A DNA stretch of 64,000 nt, from contig NW_003314297.1 of assembly GCF_000143415.4 (NCBI RefSeq), forward strand, positions 1,291,388 to 1,355,387. The letters are read 5' to 3'. The notes below the pieces were generated by a model. The model searched no databases and was not told the DNA's origin. It saw only the letters and a program-made list of their open reading frames with translations. A program made the translations under genes and the position numbers. The first letter of the stretch is position 1. Each line of letters begins with the position of its first letter. Below are positions 11,853 to 23,370 of this stretch, piece after piece. Source of the stretch: Selaginella moellendorffii (taxonomy: Eukaryota > Streptophyta > Lycopodiopsida > Selaginellales > Selaginellaceae).

Positions 11853-12848
11853 AGGGTGAAAGCCCAAAGCGTTTGTCTCCCAGACCCTAGGGGGTTTGGT
11901 GAGCTCCAAAAGTATAGTAGGGGGAGGACTGCAGTGGAGCTAGTTTAGCCAGGAAAGGCCAGTTTGGCCCAGGAAGGCTGTACCCAGTGTTGGGTGATGA
12001 GCTGCCCACTGGGAAGTCCAAGACTAGAGTGAACACGAACCGACAAGCAGGGTAGCTTGGTGAACTATTCAAGAGCTAGCTCTAGTTCCCCCGGGAAATC
12101 GACTGGCCGATGCTCCCAGTCCAAGTGTGGGTGGCACTACCTACTTGGATACCTAGCATGGCTCAATGAAACCTTGCTCTAAGCCCATGGCTAGAGCACC
12201 TAAAGGTAGAAGGTGGGGAGAGTACCCATGAGGCTCGCGTAAGGCCATGGTGTTTTGAAGTGTTGTCCCAAAGTCCCAGATGGTGAAAAGGAAGAAGAGC
12301 AATCGTCTAGTGTAGTGACCAAGGATATGGTCACAGGGTGAGGAAGTCCCGAAGGACAGTGGGACTTAGAGGTCGGGTCTGCGAGCCTTCATCCAGTGGC
12401 AGTGTTGGCGAACACGGCCATCGATAGAAAAGGGACTTGGTGGGGACCGGAAAAGAGATGCTGGGGAAGGCTATTCCCCATGTCTGTGAGCATCCTAAAG
12501 ATGCTAAGGAGTGGATCTGGGTTGATCACTCATGGATGGATGGCCTAGTCTTTGAGAGACAGGACTGTGATGCAGGTGGTGTTAGACCACCAGTGCGACC
12601 AATGTAAATGGGCATGGCCTTAGCATAACGGGCTGAGAGGTCGGTGGTACCTTGGGGTGTCGATCATGGGATCGGACATGTGGAGCACTTGGAGCAAGTG
12701 CAAAGGTTGAGTGGCATGGATGCCATTCTCGGGGCTAGCAAGCCCCAAGTCTTGAATGGGACTTATGGAGGTTGTGAATGAGACTCCTCCAAGTGGTCGA
12801 AGATGCGGTTAAGTGACTAAAGTAGAATGGAAAAATTAATCGCTTACA

Positions 12849-15800
12849 TTATAGTTGCTACAAATATCTTGACTACAAATGATGGTCCCTTGGTGATAGA
12901 GCCATTTCTCCCGAGGCTAGCCATGCATGAGCTAAACCAAGATGAGATTAATGAAGAAGAAGACTCTGTAGATGAAGAGGATATTCTTCCATTACCGGAA
13001 GAACTCTCCCCGCACAAGACAACATGAACATCACCAGAATCGAAGAACAAAGTGATGGTGGGGATGAACTGCACTAAGGATCTCCAGAGACATCGTTGTC
13101 ACCAAAGATAGTGGCTCCAGACCATGCGGCTGGTAATAAGTATTAACATAAATGAATATTTCCTTCATTTTCTAATTTCTGGGTGCAGATAGGCCAATGG
13201 TAGTGTATAACAGTGACGGTAGAGGCCTTGAAGACCATGGTGTGCCTCCACCCCCCTTTCTAGAGGGAAGTAGCTCCACTCCACTTACTCTTATGGAGTT
13301 GCTTGACAACTTTTCCACAGTAGAGTAAGATAATTGAAAATTGTGCTATTCGAAATTGAACTAATGTTTACATGTAAATTGTTGGAGTGTCAACAACGAT
13401 GGATTGATGCCACCAATGCATTTAATAAAGTTATTCAGTTAACCACTCATGATAGTGCCAACTTCATCATGCTACAACATGAGGAGGTTTCTGCCTTACA
13501 AGATGCCAGCACAACCCTTGAGGTGAGGGCACAAGAGGATGCTAAAGTTTTCTCACGGGTGCAATGGCTGAAACACAAGCTTTTTGGTTGCTTTAGCATA
13601 GAGAGCACAAGCGATGAGGAGATGTTAGACGCTGTTGCTAAACACCCTAAGTTCCATTAAACTAGCAGTGAAATATTTTTTCGGTGCGTGCTTTCCAGCC
13701 AAGCCATACTTCATTGGCAGGATTGGAAGAGTGTTCTGTTTAAACTTGGCCTTTCAGAAGTATAGTACAAGGGTGTGTTTTGTGACAACACAATCTAACA
13801 GCTCCTTATTGAAAGAAGCATCAATGTGCCTCCTTCAATTGTTGAGTCTATAATAGCATGGTTCATTGAAAAGAGGTACGTATATCTAGTTTTTAGCACT
13901 TAGTACCATCTTATTGTTTTGTGTAGGGACCTACGTAGGAATTGGGTGGATGCACAACAATTGAGAGAATTATTTGACACTGCTGAAACACTGTATTATA
14001 AATTCTCCCATTTTTGCATCGAGAAAGCCATGTTTCGGCCATACAAACTTGTTCGTACACGTTTGAGGCCATCTCACATTCTAGTAAGCAATGGATTGCC
14101 TATGAATTGGATTTCCCTCACTTATCCTTCCAGATTGCACCAAACAATGAATTCAGTTGTTTCCAATTCGCCTTCAATACTAATCTCCACACACTAAATT
14201 ACAAAGTGGTCTATATGTCTTAGATTGAAGGAGCTTTGGTGTGGGAGGAAGCCACAATAAAAGCAGGTGGGCCACATGCAAAAACCATTAGGGAGGCTGT
14301 TCACCAGATTCCAGGATCGGTAAGTGTAATTTTCATTTGGCTCACTAAAGTAACTTTGTGTTACAGATGCGTGGACTGTTTGTGCTTAGGGAAGGAGCTA
14401 TGTATTGGCATCCCAAGATGCCAGTGCATTCTAGGACATTGTGACAAAAAGAGTGGGATGTGGTAAGTTAATTTAAAGCACAAGTTTTATATGCTCCTCA
14501 TTTCTATATGCACAGGTTGTCTTTGTGGGCTAGTTGTTATTCCAAGTGTTCAAATGTAATGTACAAGTATCTTGCGGGTGTACAATTGCAACTGGAGAGG
14601 TTCTAGACAAGAATGACCGACGACTTGCCCGAGGAGGACTATATGAGATGGACCTCAAGGCATGCACACCGCATATTTGGAATGCACTCAACCAATTGCG
14701 AGGTGCATCAAGCCTAAAGGAAGAGGGCGATCGGCACAAGCTTGTGGATTCCATCCTAGAGAAATCTGCAATTACCAACTACAATGCAGTGCTTGAGTCT
14801 AGATTCACTAAACTTGGTGAAGGTTATGAGTAGGTTGTGGAGGCATGCGTGGCTATAATGGTCTGGCATTACCTATTCATCGAGCCAAATGTAGTGGGAG
14901 ATTTACTCTAAGATGGCTTCCAACACTCAATGTGCATGGAAGCTTGTTAAAGGCCTTACAAGAGTCCAGCATTGCTAAATGGGCTTTCACTCATTGGAAC
15001 AGATGTTTTGTTACAAATGTTTTGGGTGAGGACGATCATTTGTCCTGTAGAGTTCATCAACTACTTGATCTTTGATAAGGACTTTGGAGAGAACTTTCGC
15101 AGTTGGATTGTGGACATCATAGTGAGGTAACTATTTACTTTCACAAACAACTAAAACTCTTGTATGTTTGAACATTTTATAGATATAAGCCCAAAAGAGT
15201 TATCCAAGTTCCATCACTTTGTGGTTGATTCTCTACAGTTCTGATAGGGAGAGCCTATTTGGATCCAAGTTAAGAGACAGGGTACATCATCTGCTTGATT
15301 TCCTAGATTCTCCATATGCACACAAGAAGTTTCTTCCCTTTAACATACCTATTAATAGAGTGGACCAAACACAAGATCCACTAGGCACTCCAAAATCTAG
15401 AGAGCTTGTATGGATTGGGCTGATGTTGTGGAAGTACTATAATCGAGACACTTTCACAATAAAAATAGATAATTGTCTTGAAGTATGTTTCACACTTTGA
15501 AAGAGACTCTTTCTAGTTCATTGGTGAAATTAAAGGTAAGAATATTCAAAATATTCTACAAATACCCATTATAGGCACTTGTGGCCCTTGGTACCCTTTT
15601 GGCTTATGCTTGTCTCACCAAAGGTAGCTTCCAAAGCAACTCCCAATTTAAGATCTGGGTCAAAATTATCAAGCTTGGGTGCTATATGATGCCCATCCTC
15701 ACTTGAGGAACTCTCAGCCTATTTCATGGTAGAACCAAAATCATCCTCTGGGTCTATGAACTCATCTTCACTTGCATCTTGAGCAGTGATATATCCCTCA

Positions 15801-16130
15801 CTGTCGCTTTCTTCAACAAGACCTTTCCTTTCAGTGATTGGCACAACATTAGATGCAATCTTAGGCTGCCTTGTTGGAGGGATTGTCAAGCCTTGAGAGG
15901 AGTAGGCATCATATAAAATCCTCGATCCTGTCCCCTGTTGGATCCATTGTTGTGCCTCAAAGAAGTCATAGAATCCTCTCTAGTTTGCCATACCAAGAGG
16001 AAACCTAGAAACCTCAAACATTGCAAAAGGGTTAAAGCATATAGGAAACTATCACAAATTTACTTTTACTAAAGTGATCACAAGCTTCTAATCCCTGAAA
16101 ACTCCAATTCTTTAGCTGCAGCACACAACA
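12849..16130 (+). repeat. Unrecognised ~3.2 kb repeat, copy 2
   Basis: Second copy of the repeat at 8080-11332, starting directly after the LTR-like segment. It lacks a 15-bp piece present in copy 1 near its start. It retains the islands listed for copy 1 and contains an extra ~45 bp near 15,220-15,280 (SLFGSKLRDRVHHLLDF region). The minus-strand frame near its 3' end (15,700-16,020) carries a stop where copy 1 reads Trp. Probably non-functional. Confidence 0.65.
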
Positions 16131-17137
16131 TACATTGGATAGTTTTGCCCCATGCTTGGAAACCCTTTTTACAAATTTCAAAATTTGAAATGGTTATGAT
16201 TGGAAAATGTTAAAAGTGTCCATTGTTATCGCTTTTCATGTTACTGCATGCAATTGCAACTTCCATATTTTCAAATCTCCTTTAACATGCTCCTTTTGAG
16301 AGAACTCTAGGTCCAAACATTAACACTATACACCTTTGTGTAGTACATAATTGAAATATAAGCCCCACCAATTCATGGAATTGGTTAGACTTCAACTTAA
16401 TTTTGAGTCATATGCAAATCTTCTAAGCATCATGGTACAAAACTAAAGCATTGAGAGAGCTACACTAGAAATTAATGGCAACGAAGGATAAACTCAATGG
16501 GATGCATTAGAGATATGATTCCAAACAGTATATATCCATGGCTTTGCAATGGGGCTAGATGGAGTTCACTTATGCTTGCTATGAACACTATGTTAAAAGA
16601 GGTGTGCTAAAAAAGGATAATTCAATTTTTTTGCCAAGAGCAAAAAGCTCTAGATAAGGTAGTATAATATGCAATTTGGCCGATTGTCCATTTGGTTTGC
16701 AACATTAACAACTTGCTAGAATGCATGGGATGAATGGGTCTATTGAATGGGTCTATTGAATGGCTCCATTCTATACATAGCATGGGTCATTGCTATGGGC
16801 ATGATGCCCCATCTGGGGCATAAGGATTGGATATTTGTAAAATATTTTATGCTTGTGTTTTTTTCACACTCATAATACACATGGACCAATAGCAGGCATA
16901 CACATGGTGTGAGTGAAATCTGCCACAGTAACCCTTTTACGAATTGCACGCCATACATTTCTCTAGTGGAATGGAATCGCGAAATTTCTCACGGCTACTC
17001 GGACTCCACGTCACTGTCCAGATCACCGCAATGTCCTGCAATGGCACTGCCACGCGGCATCATGTGAGTGACGTGTTTGGAACACGTGTCAATCATGTAT
17101 CCTCCTCGCGCCGCGGGGGGCTTATGAATGCCAGGGC
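16131..17137. other. Intergenic, AT-rich; short repeats only
   Basis: No gene seen. A 13-bp direct repeat (gaatgggtctatt) lies near 16733-16760 and a small hairpin (atgcccc...ggggcat) near 16802-16822. GC content rises sharply after about 16,960 toward the minisatellite and the second EEP copy. Confidence 0.5.
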
Positions 17138-17348
17138 AGGCCGTGTCTTCCCTAGAGACTCGCTCAAGAGAGAGCGGCAGGCCGTATCTTCCCTAGAGAC
17201 GCGCGAGAGACGTGCCTTCCCTAGAGACGCGCTCAAGAGAGAGCGGCAGGCCGTGTCTTCCCTAGAGACGCGCTCAAGAGAGAGTGGCGGGCATCTTATC
17301 CTCCCTAGAGACGCGCTCAAGAGAGAGTGGCGGGCATCTTATCCTCTC
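17138..17348 (+). repeat. GC-rich minisatellite upstream of EEP copy B
   Basis: About five degenerate tandem units built on ccctagagacgcgctcaaga and gagagcggcaggccgt. One unit is shortened; the last two carry the variant tggcgggcatcttatcct. The array ends about 55 bp before the start of the duplicated block and about 220 bp before the EEP-B start codon, so it would lie in that gene's promoter or leader. Nothing like it precedes EEP-A. The open frame across it is a by-product of the repeat. Confidence 0.85.
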
Positions 17349-17405
17349 TCCCGCCCTCGTTGAGCGGGCATCGGCCAGGCGCGGCGGGCGAGCAGGAGAG
17401 ACACA

Positions 17406-20400
17406 AATGTTTTAGTTCTTCATGCTCGTCCTGGGCAGCCGATTTCTTCGTCCCGGTCTTCGTTTACAGTGCGGATCTGGTCCTCAGCATCGGCATTGCA
17501 TTGCGACTGCGGTGAGTTTGAGATACGGCTCGCCCGCTTTCGATTGATCTCGTCTCTCTGATCGGCGAGCATGGTTTCCAATCCATTTGTGTGGACTCCA
17601 AATTTTATTCCAGTGGAACACGACGACAATTCAGAGTTTCCAGAGAGTAAGAAGAGAGAACGAAGAAAACGATCGCATTGTCACGAAATTTGATTTTGCA
17701 GCTGGAAGCTTTCGAGTGGTTTCATACAACATTCTTGCACAAGTAGTGATTTAAATCTTTTTTCTTAGCTTTGATCGATCGAAACGTTTTGTGTTCTTGT
17801 TCTTTTGCAGGTCTATGTGAAGAGTTCGCTGTTCCCTCATTCGCCATCCTTGTGTTTGAAGTAAGTTTCTCATCATTTTCTTGTCAAGTTTTTGCATCGC
17901 CGAGCATTTCTTTCGAAGGTGGGAGACGCGCTCGGAGCAAGTTCTATCGCGTCTTTTGTCTCTAGACGCTGATCTCCTTTGTCTCCAGGTTTGCGTTCGT
18001 TTATTCTATAGGCTCAAAGCCTCCCTCTTCGTTTTCTTTGCAGGAGCTAGACGAATTTGAGAGCTTCTACAAGCCTCTCCTTGAAAGCAAAGGCTACTCT
18101 AGCATCTACATACAGAGAAGTGGCAACAGACGCGATGGCTGCGGCATCATCTACAAGCCCGAACGGTTAGCCTCGGATTGATTTTGCGAGCTTTGTTTGA
18201 TATTTCATTCTACTCAGGTGCCAGCTGCTAAAACAACAGTTTCTCGACTATAACGACATCGCGCCTGATGAAACCACAGCCGGAAGAGCGTCGGAATCCG
18301 TCGGTATAAATCCACACACGCCAATGTATTGTTTCTGATTTTCTCACTTCCAGAGGAAGAGAACGACAGAGATGTGAGCGATCCACGCGTGCGCTTTCGA
18401 AGGAACTGTGTTGGAATTCTTTCGGCCTTTCGCTTCAATCACGCGCCTAGCAACATCGTTGTGATTGCAAACACGCACCTATACTGGTAAGATAGTTCTG
18501 CCGAGTTCTTCTTTATATCCTTTTTCTTTCCCAGGGATCCAGCGCTGCAAGACGTGAAGCTCGCACAAGCCAAGTACCTGCTTGCAAAGCTCTCGCAGTT
18601 CGAGAAGGAGATATCTCAAGAATTCAACTCCAATCCTGTCGTTCTAGTCGCAGGGGATTTCAACTCCACTCCAGGTGATCGGGTAAAGTGTTTCATTCAA
18701 AGCTTGGAAAATGGAACAAACTTTTATGCCGTCTTCTCTCTTCTCAGGTGTACAACTATATCACCTCCGGGCGTCGCAACTCCGGCCCCGACGTCGAGCT
18801 CTCGAGTTTCAAGGTGCCCGACTTGGAGAGCTTGAAAGTCCCAGCGATCCCACTCGACAGCCTGTACGCTGCTGTACAAGGCGAGCCAGCGTTGACGAAC
18901 TGGAGCCCGAATTTCAAAGGAACACTGGACTACATCTTCTTCAGTCCCTCGGCGTCCATGAGACCAAAAACGATCTTAGAGGTGCCTCCAGACGTCGAGG
19001 AAGGCCTCCCAAACCATTTCCACCCCAGCGATCATCTTCCCATAGGAGCGGACTTCAGCCTCTCGTGAAGCAGCAGCTCGTCCAGCGAACCAAAGCTTAT
19101 CTTCGCTCCTTGAAGAACGGGTGTCTTAGAGCTTCTTTCGCTGTCAGCCGATCGGAGGCTCCATATCTAAGGAGACCCTCGAGCAAGTCTGTCAAGGAAC
19201 TGGCAGAGTGCTCGACATGCAGTTGTACAAGCTCCTATTGAGGGAAAAACACAGACATGAACGGGAAGGAGTTTTTATTTTTCAATGTGTACACTACCTT
19301 GAGCCGTGGTAACCTTTTCACTGTCCGGATACTCTCGAGAGAAGAGGCTGCATCGGGCCAGTTTAGTTCCCTCCCGTTTTTGAAGTACTTCTGAGCTTTT
19401 CTACTGCACAAAGCACCGTGGAAGGTTTACAGATCCAGTAGAAATCCGACTTACTCTACGTTATCGATTATGCGTCTGGGAATGGGACCGAGAATTCTTT
19501 CCATCATTGCAAGGTGCTCGAGATTTTCGTGAGTCTGAAACAGTGGATCTCCCTGGAAGCAGCCAAGAAATATAAGATTGGAATCAATGGACTTTGCAGT
19601 TTTCTTACCGAGAAAAGCTCCACTAAGATGCAACCAACGCTCCACAAATCACACGCGTACGACCATCCAAGGCCTAGAAAATATGTTTTGTCAAGATAAC
19701 ACTTAAGCAAAGGAAACAGCCAACGTACCCAGGATGATCTCGGGTGCTCTATATTGCCTTGTCGACACTATGGACGAGTGGTGCTGGTTTTCAAACGTCG
19801 CACTCCCAAAATCTATCAGCCTTATTTCAGCTGATGTCGGTGTCCTGGTTAAATGTTTATCCGGTCGAGCAGACTGTAACGGAAAAAGTGTTAATATTAC
19901 TAGAAACGATCTAACAAAATGCACTACCTTGTAGTCGAGTGTCTTCACGTATGCCGAAGAGACCAGCAGTATGTTCTCCGGTTTTAAATCAGTATGAATC
20001 AAAGATAGCTCATGTAAGTCTATTAAAACAGGAAGCAAACAACAGTGCATCAATAACACGGGAGCTATAAACGAAAACATCAAACGCGGCATACATGCTA
20101 CAGAATTCAAAAGCTGCCAGCCAATATCACGGACATGTTCTATCGAGAATGGCCGGTAGCTATTCTTTTTCAGGAAATCGTACAGGCTCGGCCCAAGCTT
20201 TTCCGACACCTAAGTTCGCCAGTAAGTTTAGATGATGGTAGGAAAACAAAAAAAAATCGAGAAACTTACGATGCAGACGTGATTCCGGTAATCGAACCAC
20301 TCTTTCATCTGAAGACAGCCACTGCAAACGAAGGCTTTAAGAACTTTATGATGCTTAGTTGCGAGCTTACCGTTTGCCATTCTTGTCATGCTTTCGAAGT

Positions 20401-20493
20401 GCTCTTAGAACGTCGATTTCAATCAGAGCGGCTTCTCTGTATTTTGGGACGTTTCTTATAACTTTAACGGCCACAAACTCCTGATACTTCCGG
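17406..20493. repeat. Segmental duplication 1, right copy
   Basis: Counterpart of 1423-4508. It holds EEP copy B and the 3' part of the intact kinase gene. Differences are mostly single bases and short indels, including several coding changes described under the genes. Confidence 0.9.
17571..19068 (+). CDS. CCR4-like endonuclease/exonuclease/phosphatase family protein, copy B
   Basis: Paralogue of 1588-3087 with the same nine exons: 17571-17646, 17702-17742, 17811-17860, 17919-17988, 18044-18165, 18218-18303, 18354-18486, 18535-18682, 18748-19068. Phases agree and the product is 348 aa. All EEP signature motifs are intact (SYNILAQ, LQE, NTHLYW, GDFNSTPGD, PSDHLPIGA). Differences from copy A include Lys to Glu in exon 4, the exon 5 end changed from AKW to PER, and a 4-codon deletion before the C-terminal SDH motif (VPPDVEEGL). 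Both copies therefore appear able to code. The stop is 28 bp from the convergent kinase stop, as in copy A. The different upstream sequence (minisatellite) suggests different regulation. Confidence 0.9.
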
Positions 20494-21095
20494 TCCCAGC
20501 ATTCCAAAACGCGACCAAAAGTACCTGCATTTACTCTGGTAAACAACGAGAAAGGAAACTAAACTATAAGCACCTTCACCCATCTTGCTGATGACTTTGT
20601 CTGCAACACACAAAAGAAAAAAGCTCGCATTAGAATGCGGGGAAACAAACAAGACAAGCAAAAGGATCACGCAGCTAAAGGCTCGACCCAAGGAAAAAAA
20701 AAGCGTAAAAGAAACGTAAAAAACGCAAGAAAAAAAAATTACAGCGAGGTGTAATGTTCTCTCCCAGCTCAAAAACGTAGTGACCATCCTTGTCATCTTC
20801 ACGCCAGGGAGGCGAAGCAGCAAGAGTATCGCTATGGAACCCGTTATAGTTAGCTCTCTGCTCCTTGTGGTGCCGACTAACATATGATGAGGGCTGGGCC
20901 TCCTACACACACAAAAAGAAAAAAAATTGCCAAATTCCCCCAAGTGTCATGTCTGGACGTTTTAGAATGCTAGATGCACTAATTCCCGCGGCGGACTCTA
21001 GAAATCTCACTATCCCTTTGCAGATCTTTGGCCAGCGAAGAATCACTAACCTCATCGCGGTAGGCGGAGCGCGGCCGCTTCCCTCGCCGCTCCAT
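19097..21095 (-). CDS. LAMMER-type dual-specificity protein kinase (AFC/CLK family)
   Basis: CDC2-like kinase expected in the nucleus, phosphorylating SR splicing factors. Twelve exons (transcription order): 21051-21095, 20743-20902, 20574-20600, 20371-20524, 20270-20321, 20095-20209, 19928-20019, 19729-19873, 19609-19673, 19455-19552, 19298-19403, 19097-19234; 398 aa. The N-terminus is short and basic ([15 protein letters not shown]). Kinase motifs follow in order: KMGEGTFGRV (glycine loop), VAVKVI (ATP Lys), IHTDLKPEN (catalytic loop), LIDFGSATF (DFG), [21 protein letters not shown] and [14 protein letters not shown], the family signature. The C-terminus has [12 protein letters not shown]. 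Start chosen because exon 1 joins exon 2 in phase 0 and supplies the only suitable ATG. Convergent with EEP-B. Confidence 0.93.
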
Positions 21096-21183
21096 TCACA
21101 GGCTCTTTAGGGTTCTTCGGTGTTTTAGACCTAAATAGTCGCCGCATCTTTTTTTCTTTTTTTTTTAAAAGCACCATTTGGGC

Positions 21184-23140
21184 TTAATAAAGTGGGGATG
21201 AGCCCAGGTTGGAGACTGGCCCTTGGAACCAGTATCGGGCGCTGAGGAGCCAGTAAGTCATGGTAAATGTGAAAACTCCCCCCACAGCGACGGGCGTGTA
21301 ATTGAAGGATTTACTGGTGACGGGGTAGACGATAGGGAGGCAGAAGAGCACGGTGATGAGGGCCACCCACACCACGGAGATCCAGCCCGTCACCAGGCCA
21401 AGGAATTTACCCAGGTGAAAGGGGCCCGGTACAAAAGAATTACGGGCAATAGTTACCCGGAAGAGGATGGGCAGTGCATAAGAGATGCACGATCCAATGG
21501 TGGCGATTGAGACCATCGCTTGGAATGCCACGGAGCTTCCCAAGTACTGCGTGTGTAGATGTGTAGAAAACTTGTAAGTTAAAAAGAGAAGTTTTACTTA
21601 CTGGAAGAGCCATGCAAAACGACACCACGACCGCCAGCCAGACGGCGTTGGATGGAATATCCCGCTTGTTGACTTTGTGCCACAGGCGCGACAGCGGTAC
21701 GGCTCCATCCCGGGAGAAAGCGTATGCCATCCTGAGATTATTCGGTTAGAATAATCACGGAATAATCATTCCATACATACGTTACCTGGAGTTGCTTGTC
21801 ACACAGCTCATGCAGCAGAGGAAGACGGCGACGGCCACGATTGCGAGGCACACGATGCCGCCGCCGCCGCTTCCGTACCGCATCTTAAAGGCATCATAGA
21901 ACGCCTGGGCCACGGCATATCCCCTTGCATCGTTGTCTAGGCTCAAGACATGATCCACGTCTGTGATGATAAATGTGATGCCGAGAAGGTAGATGGCGCC
22001 GATCACGACCGAAATTCCCACCGCACTGACGATTCCGTACGCGCCGTTCTTGTCCGCGGACTTGGTCTCCTCAGACTGATAGAAAGCGAGATTATTCCAG
22101 AGAGATTCGTGGAATCCCTTTACCATGTGAGCTGATGCGTCGTATCCGATCAGCGAGTACTGGCTCATCAATAAGCCCACGACGAAGACGTAGAGGCTAC
22201 TCCCGATGCCGCTTCCATTGTCTTTGTAGAAGTACGAAAATACGAACTTGGCACTTCGTCTCTCCGGAGCAACAGCGAGGACCAAAATGGTGATGAGGAA
22301 AACTCCTGTGATATCGCAAAGCAATTCACCAGTGATGTGAAACTATCTCCACTTACCAATGCAATTCCATATCACCGCCAGCGTTCCCAAGCGAGAAACC
22401 CACTTGATCTCCAAGTTATTAATCAGGCCATGCATAAGCAAGAAAATTCCATGGAATCCAATGACCACGTACTTGGAAGCGTAGTATCCTCCATCTCGCC
22501 CTCCGGTGGCGAGCAGAATAATCACTTGGACAAGTATCGCCATTGAGAAATTGGCACTGGTGGTCGTCGCCCACTACTCCAAATTCCACATCCATAAAGA
22601 ACAAACAAGAAAAACAATGGTGACGACCTTAAGAAATTGATTAAAAATTTCTCATCAGACCTGTCCAAATATGTTGAACCTGGAAAAGTTTTACTCCATT
22701 TTTTCAGGAAGAAGGGAGAAATTAAAAAATCAACTATACCATCCAGTGATCCATGAAGCAAATGGCCCCCATTTGGGGCCGGCAAGGCTATAGCTCCAAA
22801 AGTAGAGACCTCCAGAGGTGGGATACGCTGAGCAAATCTCCGCCATGGAGAGGGCAATGCACATAGTGAAGAAGCTGACGATAATCCAGCCATAGACGAT
22901 CGAAACAGGGCCTCCGTACGTAAGACCCGTGTTGTACGTAGTCGTGACGCCTGTGAGAATTGAGATGATGGCGAAGGACAATGCGAAGTTTGAGACAACC
23001 CTGGTTGCAAGAACACAGATTGGATTGAATCACAATCGTGTCTCCCTGTGAATTTCGGGAATGAAGTATACTTACGAGAGAGATCGCTTGAGCTCCTGTT
23101 TGTAGCCCAGCTCCTGGAGCCTCTTTTGCCCGGAGTCCAT
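21184..23140 (-). CDS. Amino-acid permease, APC superfamily (BAT1/GABA-permease-like)
   Basis: Polytopic membrane transporter for amino acids or GABA. Eight exons: 23076-23140, 22740-23000, 22661-22679, 22357-22573, 22124-22305, 21786-22075, 21602-21731, 21184-21546; 508 aa, normal for the family. The third exon is only 19 nt. Landmarks are RLQELGYKQELKRSLS at the N-terminus, SNFALSFAIISILTG in the first membrane segment, EICSAYPTSGGLYFWS, GWFNIFGQWA (spanning the 19-nt exon), YDASAHMSEETKSAD and SNSRMAYAFSRDGAVP. About twelve hydrophobic segments are expected. The end (VAFQAMVSIATIG to the terminus) matches the family's last segments. Head-to-tail with the PPR gene upstream on the same strand. 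Substrate and membrane cannot be decided from sequence. Confidence 0.92.
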
Positions 23141-23370
23141 TGATCTCCTCTAGAGATCAATCACGAATCAAGAAATATTTGCGCGCGGCGCGCGTTGCGA
23201 TAGCTCTTCCACGATTCAACGCGAAAAACATTGAAAATTGAGACACACAGCAAACACGCTTTCTTTCCAGCCATGTATTCTTTTCTCAAAGGCCACCCAC
23301 GGTCAAGATCGATCGGACCGCTCGAGCACAACGGATCGGACGGTGATCCCACGTTTTGGGAAGCTCCAAA

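Larger units (their letters stand above)
11333..12848 (+). mobile_element. LTR-like segment (possible solo LTR)
   Basis: The segment starts TGTAAGC and ends GCTTACA, a perfect 7-bp inverted repeat with the TG...CA ends typical of LTRs. Flanking bases ATATA and TTATA would be an imperfect 5-bp target duplication. Its 3' half is related to 37641-38409, which also ends GCTTACA and is followed at once by a primer-binding-site-like sequence and gag. That relationship supports an LTR origin. It separates the two copies of the 3.2 kb repeat. No coding region is present. Confidence 0.55.

Noticed and set aside
16944-17363. 139-aa plus-strand frame with repeated RERQAVSSLETR-like text
   Set aside because: The repeat text is simply the minisatellite translated; no start context or homologous protein is evident.
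22522-23160. 212-codon minus-strand frame in the permease region
   Set aside because: It runs through introns in a different frame from the spliced permease, which has clear family motifs.
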